DNA of 64,000 bases from NCBI GenBank assembly GCA_029863605.1, contig JAOTVB010000002.1, forward strand, positions 248,001 through 312,000. Reading direction: 5' to 3'. The notes under the pieces are model-generated. The model searched no databases and was not told where the DNA came from. It saw only the letters and a program-made list of their open reading frames with translations. Source of the stretch: Myxococcales bacterium. Its GTDB lineage: Bacteria > Myxococcota_A > Polyangia > Polyangiales > Houyiibacteriaceae. Position 1 is the stretch's first letter, and each line of letters begins with the position of its first letter. Below, one piece after another: positions 1 through 6,908 of this stretch. Position numbers and translations under genes: made by a program.

Positions 1-977
1 TAGAGCTCGACCGCCCGATCATCGGTTCGTGGGACGAGCAACGCCAGAACATCACCGCGGGTGACCTGCTCCCCGCCTAGCCGTCCGATGACGCGGAGGA
101 TGGTCCCATCGATTGGGGCCAAGATCACCTGGGCTTCCTGACGGGCGATATCGACTTCGAGCCGCGCAAGACTCACATTGGTGGACGCCACCTCGGTCTC
201 GGCGCTCCTAAGACCCGCTTCCGCGTTTTCGAGCTCAGCTTCGGTCGAGGCAACGACTCGGCGAAGTGCCGCTCGGCTCTGCGCGAGCTTGTTCTCGGCA
301 GCTTTCAACTTGGCTCGGGCCGATGCCACCTTGGCTCGGCTCTGGCGCGCTGCGAGCTCCGCGAGCTCGAGCTCGCGCTGTGATGCGAGACCGTCACGGC
401 GAAGGTCTTCCTGGCGGCCGAGATTGACCTCGTTGGTCTCGAGCTCGGCGAGCGCAGCCGTCAGCTCTTGTTGGGCCGCTGCGACGTCCTGCCTCGCGAT
501 CGCGACCGAAGCTTCAGCGCCATTGATCTCGGCACTCTGGGAGCGCCGCAGCGATTCGATTCGAGCGCCCAGAGTCTCGAGACGCTGCGACTGCGCGGTG
601 CGCTGAAGCTCGACCGCGGTACGCTGGGAGCCAAGCCGGTCGAGGATTCGCGGGTCGTTGTCCTCGAGCTGAACGATGGGATCGCCCTTGGACACGCTCG
701 AGCCCTCTTGGACGAACCACCGCGAGACGCGGCCCGAGATCGTCGCTTCGATCGGTTGTTGGCGTTGGTCCGGGGAATACGCCACGACGCGCCCGCTGCC
801 TCGGATGTTTTGGGTCCATGGCGCGAACATGGCGGCCGCCGCGAAAAGGAAGAACACGGTCACGAGCAGCCTTGCGACCGTGCCCGCACGCTGCGGTGAT
901 GGCACCTCCAAGCCCTTCGGGAGCCTGGCTTGCTCGAAGCCGTTCCATGGCTGCACGTTTCCTCGGGTGTCACTCAT
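1..977 (-). CDS. HlyD-family membrane fusion protein (periplasmic adaptor), 3' end outside window
   Basis: The minus frame starting at 977 is open to base 1. Its product has a short cytoplasmic N-terminus, one membrane helix (about residues 35-52), a lipoyl-like half (motif QPIEATISGRVSRWFVQEG), a long Ala/Glu/Arg-rich coiled-coil hairpin, and the returning half (APIDGTILRV). This is the layout of HlyD/EmrA adaptors that bridge an inner-membrane pump and an outer-membrane channel. The ATG at 977 overlaps the stop of the upstream ABC transporter gene (ATGA), so the two are probably translationally coupled and act as one export system. The C-terminus lies beyond the window edge. The cargo is unknown. 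Confidence 0.9.
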   Translation of the reverse strand, partial: MSDTRGNVQPWNGFEQARLPKGLEVPSPQRAGTVARLLVTVFFLFAAAAMFAPWTQNIRGSGRVVAYSPDQRQQPIEATISGRVSRWFVQEGSSVSKGDPIVQLEDNDPRILDRLGSQRTAVELQRTAQSQRLETLGARIESLRRSQSAEINGAEASVAIARQDVAAAQQELTAALAELETNEVNLGRQEDLRRDGLASQRELELAELAARQSRAKVASARAKLKAAENKLAQSRAALRRVVASTEAELENAEAGLRSAETEVASTNVSLARLEVDIARQEAQVILAPIDGTILRVIGRLGGEQVTRGDVLALLVPRTDDRAVEL

Positions 978-2659
978 GCGTCCTCCTCGTGTGCGGTCTT
1001 GAGGGTCGAAAGGTCGAAGTGGTGGTCGGCCCGCGCGAGCAGCTCGGGATCGTCGGAGATCAAGAGCACCGTGACGTCTCGCCGCGAGGCCAGCGCATCG
1101 AAGAGCCGGAGCCGCTCCGAAGGCCCGACCTGATCGAGCGTGCGATCCAAGATCAACACCGACGGTTTGCCGGCCAAACCACGTGCAATGGTGAGCTCCA
1201 AAGACTGTGTGCGCGAAAGCGGCGAGCCGTCTGCTAACAGATCGGTGCGCAGCCCTTCTGGCGTGCCCCTCACCCACTCGGCGAGACCCACTCGGCTGAG
1301 GACGTCCCAGGACTCCTCCGCCGTGAGATCGGGATTGGCGGCCCTGAGGTTGTCCGCAACGCAACCAGGGAGAATTTCCGTTTCACGCACGATGGCGATG
1401 CGCTTTCGTAGCTCCCGAAGAGACAAGTCGCGGGAGTCGTGACCGTCGATCTCGATGGTGCCCGCCCGCGGCGGCACGAGACCGAAAATCGCGTCGACGA
1501 GGTCGGAGGTCACGCGCTCCGACGCGCCGCTCACCACGGTCCACTGCCCTGGCTGCAGCCGAAGGTCGATGGCATCGAGCGTTTCTTGGTCATGAAGATC
1601 GAGCTCCACCCCCTCGAGAGTCAGCTCGCCGCGGTCACGCTCGCCTCGCGGCGGGCTCTCCCCTCCCGACCGCTCCAGAGGAAGGTCGAAGATCTCTCCG
1701 AGCTTGTCGACGGCCGCGACGAGATCGTAGAAGATCTCGACCTTGCCCCCGAGCTTGGCGATCGATGCGACGACGGCGGTTACGATGAGCTCCGCGGCGA
1801 CGAGTTGCCCGATGGAAAGCTGCCGCTCGATGACCAGGAGACCGCCCACGGCGAGGAGCGCGACACTAGCGACCACTTCGATCGTCAGCGCACCCATGAG
1901 CTGGCGGAAGACGACACGGAAGTGCTTGTCCCGTTTCACCAAGTAGGCCTTCGCGAGCGATTCCGCCCGTGCTCGCGCGAACTGCTCGCCCCCGGCGAGC
2001 TTAAACCACAAGGGATGCCGCGCCATCTCCTCGAGCCATCCGGCGACGGCGTACTTCGCCTTCGATTCGACGAGACTCGTACCCGTGCCACCTCTTCCGA
2101 GCGGAACGAGCACGATGACCGCTCCAACGATCAAGACGATGTCGAACGCTAGAAGCGCCGGATGATAGAAGGCCAGGACGACGAGACCGACGAGCGCGAT
2201 TAGTAGCGCGTCGATCCCTCCGAGGAGCAGCGATGCGATGCTCTTCTGCGTCGTGAAAACGTCGAAGAAACGGTTCAGGAGCTCGGGGCCGTTGGCCGCT
2301 TGAAGCGCCCGCGCGCTCACACGAGGAAGTCGCCCGCTGATCTCCGCCACGATGCGAACGAAAAGACGGCGCTGCAGCATTTCGACGATGCGCACCTGGA
2401 GCGCACGGAGGACGGCAGAGCCGATCAGCGCGACCGCCAGCAGCACGGTCAGAACGATCAGCGGTTGAATCAGGGAACCGAACGCGACCGTGTTGACCAG
2501 CGACTGCACGGCGATCGGCACGGCCAGCGACAAGAGGCCAAGCGCCACCCCGTAGATCACGATGACGACGATGTCCTCGCGGTCGAGCTCCAACAGCTGC
2601 CGTGTCCGTTGGAGGGGACTCGGGCGCGCAGGCGGGGCGCCAGGGAACTCCAAATTCAT
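974..2659 (-). CDS. ABC transporter, fused membrane and nucleotide-binding domains, with degenerate ATPase motifs
   Basis: 561 aa. Residues about 25-310 are an ABC type-1 exporter membrane domain with several hydrophobic helices; residues about 345-550 follow the fold order of an ABC ATPase. The catalytic motifs are broken. The Walker A site reads GASERVTS (378-385), with Thr384 where the Lys should be. The signature is LSRTQ (481-485). Walker B is VLILD (501-505) followed by Arg506 instead of Glu. The switch His is Asp536 (LLISDD). The reading frame is intact and the surrounding domain is well kept, so this looks like an inherited loss rather than a sequencing frameshift. It overlaps the HlyD-type gene by four bases and is divergent from a winged-helix regulator. 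It may be an export pump working with another ATPase, or a non-hydrolysing channel. Confidence 0.85.
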   Translation of the reverse strand: MNLEFPGAPPARPSPLQRTRQLLELDREDIVVIVIYGVALGLLSLAVPIAVQSLVNTVAFGSLIQPLIVLTVLLAVALIGSAVLRALQVRIVEMLQRRLFVRIVAEISGRLPRVSARALQAANGPELLNRFFDVFTTQKSIASLLLGGIDALLIALVGLVVLAFYHPALLAFDIVLIVGAVIVLVPLGRGGTGTSLVESKAKYAVAGWLEEMARHPLWFKLAGGEQFARARAESLAKAYLVKRDKHFRVVFRQLMGALTIEVVASVALLAVGGLLVIERQLSIGQLVAAELIVTAVVASIAKLGGKVEIFYDLVAAVDKLGEIFDLPLERSGGESPPRGERDRGELTLEGVELDLHDQETLDAIDLRLQPGQWTVVSGASERVTSDLVDAIFGLVPPRAGTIEIDGHDSRDLSLRELRKRIAIVRETEILPGCVADNLRAANPDLTAEESWDVLSRVGLAEWVRGTPEGLRTDLLADGSPLSRTQSLELTIARGLAGKPSVLILDRTLDQVGPSERLRLFDALASRRDVTVLLISDDPELLARADHHFDLSTLKTAHEEDA

Positions 2660-2702
2660 GATATCTGAAACATGAGATTATTTTCATGCTTGTCAATACA
2701 TG
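2657..2702. repeat. Four CATG boxes at exact 14-bp spacing in the divergent promoter region
   Basis: CATG occurs at 2657, 2671, 2685 and 2699, each 14 bp after the previous one, inside an A/T-rich stretch that differs sharply from the GC-rich surroundings. The flanks are similar (A/T before, AT after). The array fills nearly the whole gap between the ABC transporter start (2659) and the regulator start (2742), which suggests tandem operator sites for the adjacent winged-helix protein. The first box contains the transporter start codon on the minus strand. Confidence 0.55.
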
Positions 2703-2741
2703 ATTTGTGTTTTATATAAAAGTAGACGCGAGTGAGCGACA

Positions 2742-3041
2742 ATGGCGATCGATCCGAATACCCCACCGTGGACTTTCCTCAGTAATCACGGGCATGTACT
2801 CCTCTGCGTGGCCCGGGATCCCAACATCCGGGTGCGGGAAATCGCTCAGGCCGTGGGGATTACCGAGCGTGCGGTGCAGCGGATTCTCGGCGAGCTCGAA
2901 GAGGCTGGGGTCATCGCCCGGCGGCGGCAGGGGCGGCGCACCCGCTACGAAGTCGACCGGAAGCTACCCCTCCGGCATCCGGTCGAGGCCGACCACTCCG
3001 TCGGCGAGCTCCTGCGCCTCGCCGGTTCGAAACGCGGCTGA
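2742..3041 (+). CDS. Small winged-helix DNA-binding regulator
   Basis: 99 aa, essentially one winged helix-turn-helix domain. The helix-turn-helix is IRVREIAQAVGITERAVQRI (about 29-48), followed by LGELEEAGVIARRRQGRRTRYEV, which forms the last helix and the beta wing typical of MarR/ArsR-like proteins. There is no ligand or metal domain and no extra cysteine. It is divergent from the ABC/HlyD pair with 82 bp between start codons, and the 14-bp-spaced CATG array lies in that gap, so it probably controls the transporter and possibly itself. The ATG at 2742 has only a weak ribosome-binding site. The inducing signal cannot be told from sequence. Confidence 0.8.
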   Translation: MAIDPNTPPWTFLSNHGHVLLCVARDPNIRVREIAQAVGITERAVQRILGELEEAGVIARRRQGRRTRYEVDRKLPLRHPVEADHSVGELLRLAGSKRG

Positions 3042-3042
3042 G

Positions 3043-3080
3043 GCTCAGCCGAGCTCGAGCTCGCCGGTGCTCGACTGAGC
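3043..3080 (+). terminator. Possible terminator hairpin after the winged-helix gene
   Basis: Two bases after the regulator stop, GCTCAG (3043-3048) pairs with CTGAGC (3075-3080), and CGAGC (3056-3060) inside can pair with GCTCG (3069-3073). There is no T run after it, so intrinsic termination is uncertain. Confidence 0.3.
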
Positions 3081-3231
3081 AGCACGGTCGATGCGCAAGC
3101 GCTCACCGAGAGGCGCCGACAAGCGACCTCGAGCAGTCGGTCTCCGCGAATTGAGTAGGTCGGTGGTCATTTGGATCCGGCCTAGGATTCTGTTGGTTTT
3201 CGAATAGAATGGCGGTCTTGCCGGAGGCCAT

Positions 3232-4893
3232 ATGCGGTGCGCGATCGATCCAGTCAGGCAGCTGTTCGTCGGCATGAGCGCCTTGGTGCTCGTGGCGGCC
3301 GTCCCTGAGGTCGCGGCCGCGCAAAGCGCCCAAGGCTTGCTCACCAAGATGCTCGAGGCGGAAAGCAGGCGCGCCGAAGGCGTCGACAACTACGCGATGG
3401 ACGTGACGGTCATGGGGCACGAGCAGACGCTCTACTACGAGCGCGTGTCGATGCGCGGGCCCAATGGGAAGCCGATGGAGATGTTTCGGCTCGTGTCGTT
3501 TTCGGATATGCAGAGTCGGCAGCAGGCGGGCCAAGGCATGTCGCCCGAAGCATGGGAAGCGTACTCGAAGGACATGCGAGAAACCGGCTCCGCGGTTGGC
3601 GGCGAGATGGACAAGGGTATGAACGAAGCCGGCCTCCCGCCGGCGATGCGCGACGCCATGGGGTCGGGCGCGGAGGCCGAGCCCTGGGCTTCGCCGAATC
3701 CGAGCACGATGATGGGGAGCATGGCGGACTTCGCCGATGCTGCGGGCAGGGCGTCCGCGGAGGCGAAAGCCGATGCGCGGAACAACGACATGGCGAAAAG
3801 CATGGCGCTCTTCAAGAAGCGGGCGAGGATCGTCGGCAAGGAATCGGTTGGGAAGCGGCGGGCGGTCCATGCGCGCGCGGACAAGCTGAACATCGTCGAG
3901 AAGTCCGACGGCGAAGAGCTCGAGATTCAGGCGATCAGCCTTTGGATCGATGCCGAGAAGCACGTGCCTCTCAAGATGCGGATGGAGGGGGTCGCCAAAC
4001 AAGGGAAAAACTCGCGCGAGATCGTCATCGAGCGGCTCGATCAGGACTACCGAACCGTGCCGGGCAGCAAGCTCTACATGCCGTACCGAAACATCGTTCG
4101 CATGCAGGGGGTGCTGAGCCCCGAGCAGCAGAAGCAAATGGAAGACGCGCGAAGACAGCTCGCCGATTTCGACAAGCAGCTCGCCGGGATGCCGCCCGAA
4201 CAGCGCGCGCAGGTCGAGCGGATGGCCGGCTCGCAGATGGCGATGCTCCGAAAGATGGTCGACCGCGGAGAGCTCGACGTGGTGACGGAGGTGCGCGCGA
4301 TTCGGGTCAATGAGGGCCTCGAGGGGGTGGTTGCCGCGGGCGCGGGCGTCGGCGCGGGGAAGCCGGGTGCATCGGCGTCGGCCGCTTCGGGAAGTTTGGC
4401 GGCAGGCGGGGATCCGCTCGTGCAATCGATTCAGCGCGACCTGATTGCGCTTGGGTACGACCCCGGTAGCGCCAACGGGAAAATGAGCACGCCGACCATC
4501 GTGGCGATCTCGAAGTTCCAAGCGGAGAATGGGCTCGGGGTCACGGGTGAAGCGACGCCGCAGCTCGCCGGTATTCTTGCCGCGAAGCGTGACGCTGCGG
4601 GTGGGTCGGGTGCCGGGTCAGGCGCGCAGGGGCAGTCGCTGGAAGAAGCGCAGAAAGTTTGCCTGCAGCGGAAGATCGACGCGGCGAAGAAGAAGAAGCG
4701 CGCGTTTGGGAGAGTGATGAAGGCGGCGGCGAACACCGCCTCGCGCTACGGCGGCAGCCAAGTCAGCAGCGAGGTCGAAAATGCGTCGCAAGAAGCGTAC
4801 AAAGTGGACGCCACCGCCAAAGATCTCGAAGAGGCGGCCGACGCGCTTGGGTTGTCGAAGGAGGACGTCGAGGCGTGTCGGAATCCCAGCTAG
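3232..4893 (+). CDS. Exported protein with C-terminal peptidoglycan-binding domain
   Basis: 553 aa. The N-terminus has a Sec signal peptide (hydrophobic core LFVGMSALVLVAAV, likely cut after AAAQ). Residues about 30-370 match no family I can name; they are rich in Met, Lys and Glu and hold a beta-rich stretch that may be a lipoprotein-carrier-like fold. A Gly/Ala/Ser linker leads to a PG_binding_1-type domain at about 394-453 (IQRDLIALGYDPG, then ISKFQAENGL, then VTGEATPQ). The tail is a Lys-rich helical segment bracketed by two cysteines (KVCLQRK and VEACRNP) that could form a disulphide. GGAGG sits 4-8 bases before the ATG. It stands alone; a periplasmic, wall-associated role is inferred from the domain only. 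Confidence 0.8.
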   Translation: MRCAIDPVRQLFVGMSALVLVAAVPEVAAAQSAQGLLTKMLEAESRRAEGVDNYAMDVTVMGHEQTLYYERVSMRGPNGKPMEMFRLVSFSDMQSRQQAGQGMSPEAWEAYSKDMRETGSAVGGEMDKGMNEAGLPPAMRDAMGSGAEAEPWASPNPSTMMGSMADFADAAGRASAEAKADARNNDMAKSMALFKKRARIVGKESVGKRRAVHARADKLNIVEKSDGEELEIQAISLWIDAEKHVPLKMRMEGVAKQGKNSREIVIERLDQDYRTVPGSKLYMPYRNIVRMQGVLSPEQQKQMEDARRQLADFDKQLAGMPPEQRAQVERMAGSQMAMLRKMVDRGELDVVTEVRAIRVNEGLEGVVAAGAGVGAGKPGASASAASGSLAAGGDPLVQSIQRDLIALGYDPGSANGKMSTPTIVAISKFQAENGLGVTGEATPQLAGILAAKRDAAGGSGAGSGAQGQSLEEAQKVCLQRKIDAAKKKKRAFGRVMKAAANTASRYGGSQVSSEVENASQEAYKVDATAKDLEEAADALGLSKEDVEACRNPS

Positions 4894-4966
4894 CCCGGTG
4901 CGGTGAAGCTGGTATCAACTTTGGTGAGGCCGGCAGATAGGCAACACAAAGCCCGTGTCCGAGCGC

Positions 4967-5092
4967 TTACCCACCGGACATGACATCTAGTACCGCGCAG
5001 TTGGGCTCTCTATGTGAGCCCGAAGGGCTAATGGAGATGACGAGGATGCTGGCAAGAAGCCAGCCGATAAACGCATGCCGGTTCATGGACAT
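4967..5092 (-). CDS. Possible 41-residue small membrane or secreted protein
   Basis: An open frame from ATG at 5092 (second ATG at 5086) to TAA at 4967. The peptide starts MSMNRHAFIGWLLASILVIS, which resembles a signal anchor (basic residues then a hydrophobic helix), and ends in a short polar tail with one Cys. It is downstream of, and on the same strand as, the di-haem peroxidase gene. No convincing ribosome-binding site is visible and I know no family for it, so it may be chance. Confidence 0.25.
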   Translation of the reverse strand: MSMNRHAFIGWLLASILVISISPSGSHREPNCAVLDVMSGG

Positions 5093-5142
5093 CAGTTGCA
5101 CAATGTCGGTTTCGGTCGTGGTTTCGTCCCTTCCGTGAGACC

Positions 5143-5159
5143 CTGACCGGAGCGGTCAG
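5143..5159. terminator. Perfect 7-bp inverted repeat (CTGACCG, GAG, CGGTCAG)
   Basis: CTGACCG at 5143-5149 and CGGTCAG at 5153-5159 around a 3-base loop, 66 bp past the peroxidase stop on the minus strand. No T run follows on either strand. It could be a terminator stem, or a small operator. Confidence 0.3.
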
Positions 5160-5224
5160 CGGTCCAGGCATGTTCCGTCAGTCTGCGCCCAGCTTCAAGC
5201 AGCGGCAGCCCTCCCTGTACAGCT

Positions 5225-6880
5225 CTATTCGCCGAGCACGCGAAGGAACGCCTCGAGCCTGTCGAGATCGCTGTCCGTCAGGTGCGGCAACGGCACGAGC
5301 TCATGCGGCATGACGTTCGACCGCACAGGAGGCGTTCGGTAGAACTCCAGCACTTCGCGCAGGTTTGAAAAGCGCCCGTCGTGCATATACGGGGGCGTTT
5401 TCGCTGCACCCCGAATGCTCGGCACCTTGAACGCGCCTGCCAGATGCGCTTCCGGCGCGAGGTGTTCAAGCTCGCTACAACGTTCGCGATCGTCGGAGTA
5501 ACGGCCGCGGCAATTGAACTCATCCAGGATTGCAGCTTGCACACCTGCAATCCGACCCACATCCAGGCTTGCCGGATCCGACGAACCAGTTCCGATGTTG
5601 TGAAAACCACCGTTGGTGAACATCGGGCCATTGTGACACTTTATGCATTGATTTTTCGGATCGATGAAAAGCCGGAGTCCGGCGATCTCGGAGTCGCTCA
5701 GAAGCCCACCCGCTTCGGGCGCATCGGCGTAGCGATCAAAACGCGTCTGCCCGAACTCGAGCGTCGACTCGAACGCTGCAATCGCCTTTCCAACGTTTGC
5801 AAACGCCACGTTGATCGACCGTTTTGTCCGAATGGGCACGTTCCGCCACGCGACGCGGTGTGCCTCCGGACCGATGGGACCTGCCTGCAACACCGACACC
5901 CCCTCCAGGGAGGGCAGTTTGCCGAACAGAGCTTCGTAGGCGCGCTTGTACTCCGCGTCGTCCCGGATTGCACGCACGACTGCCAGCCGGCTGGAACCCA
6001 TTTCGCGAGCAGACTCGAGCGGCACGAGTGCCTGCGCCCACAAGCTGTCACGCCGACCATCCCAATAAAACCATCGTTGCCACGCGGCGCCGACCACACT
6101 CGGCGTATTGCGGTCGAGAACCGCGAGCCCCTTGCCCGTTCTGCGTCCGTCCGTGAACGCCAGAGACTCCTGATGACACGTCGCACATGACACCTCACCA
6201 GTCGCACTGAGCTTCTCGTCGAAGAAGAGTGCGCGACCAAGCTCAACGGCACGGGCGTCGTCTTGCACGCGATTGGTGCGATCGCGGGGTCGTGTGCCCG
6301 CCGCGGCCAACGACAGACTTCGCAGCAAACCAATCTCTGACGCGTTCCACGCAGAACTATGATGCGCGTGGTTTCCTGCTGATTGCAGTGTGATTGTGAA
6401 GACTGCGCGATGCCACCGATCCCCTTCGAGCACGCGAACGATCATCTGCCATTCGCCACCCATGTTGAAACGCATGCCATTCACGAGGAACATACCGTTG
6501 CCGAGATACCGCGAGACCGCAGGCTGGGTCGGTAGCCCGTGTCCATGCGAGGGCATGCCACCATTCACCACGAGCGCTTCCGGCATGAACGGCGTCGGAT
6601 TGTCCGACCCACGCAGCACCTGAATGCGCCACCGATGCATCACGTTGACGGGGATCGGCAGCGTATCGGTGTGAACGACCACAAGCACTCCACCCGTGTC
6701 GCTCTGAGCGTTCGCCACAAACACCCAAGCAGGTGTCTCGACCGGGTCTTTGGAATGCTCGACCTGCTGCGCTGCGCCCACACCCGCGTCAGCGCGCCTG
6801 ATGGGCTGTTTGGAGTTGCAACCGCTTGCCACCATGGCCGTCGCGAGGAGGACCCAGCACCATTTGGCTCGTCGACGCAT
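5225..6880 (-). CDS. Di-haem cytochrome c peroxidase/MauG-family lipoprotein with N-terminal YtkA-like domain
   Basis: 551 aa from the ATG at 6880; an earlier in-frame start at 6937 would overlap the upstream gene, while 6880 gives a classic lipoprotein signal (RRR, hydrophobic core, lipobox VASGC with Cys21). Residues about 50-165 resemble YtkA/FixH-type beta domains (PEALVVNGGMPSHGHG, GEWQMIVRV). The rest is a bacterial di-haem peroxidase/MauG domain with haem motifs CATCH (Cys232) and CIKCH (Cys412) and the family stretches LGRALFFDEKLS and NTPSVVGAAW. Such enzymes reduce hydrogen peroxide or oxidise partner proteins in the periplasm or at the outer membrane. It starts 28 bp after the oxidase-cytochrome fusion gene, so the two are probably co-transcribed. 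Confidence 0.88.
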   Translation of the reverse strand: MRRRAKWCWVLLATAMVASGCNSKQPIRRADAGVGAAQQVEHSKDPVETPAWVFVANAQSDTGGVLVVVHTDTLPIPVNVMHRWRIQVLRGSDNPTPFMPEALVVNGGMPSHGHGLPTQPAVSRYLGNGMFLVNGMRFNMGGEWQMIVRVLEGDRWHRAVFTITLQSAGNHAHHSSAWNASEIGLLRSLSLAAAGTRPRDRTNRVQDDARAVELGRALFFDEKLSATGEVSCATCHQESLAFTDGRRTGKGLAVLDRNTPSVVGAAWQRWFYWDGRRDSLWAQALVPLESAREMGSSRLAVVRAIRDDAEYKRAYEALFGKLPSLEGVSVLQAGPIGPEAHRVAWRNVPIRTKRSINVAFANVGKAIAAFESTLEFGQTRFDRYADAPEAGGLLSDSEIAGLRLFIDPKNQCIKCHNGPMFTNGGFHNIGTGSSDPASLDVGRIAGVQAAILDEFNCRGRYSDDRERCSELEHLAPEAHLAGAFKVPSIRGAAKTPPYMHDGRFSNLREVLEFYRTPPVRSNVMPHELVPLPHLTDSDLDRLEAFLRVLGE

Positions 6881-6908
6881 CAGCAACGCCCACCGTAGTC
6901 GCGAAGGC

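Larger units (their letters stand above)
4894..5224. other. 331-bp gap between convergent genes
   Basis: This stretch separates the peptidoglycan-binding gene from the di-haem peroxidase gene. It holds one possible small reading frame on the minus strand (4967-5092) and one perfect inverted repeat (5143-5159). I see no other gene, tRNA or clear terminator with a T run. Confidence 0.6.

Noticed and set aside
3103-4521. A 472-residue frame on the minus strand opposite the peptidoglycan-binding gene
   Set aside because: It is His/Arg/Leu-rich with no domain, whereas the plus-strand gene has an SD, signal peptide and a known domain.
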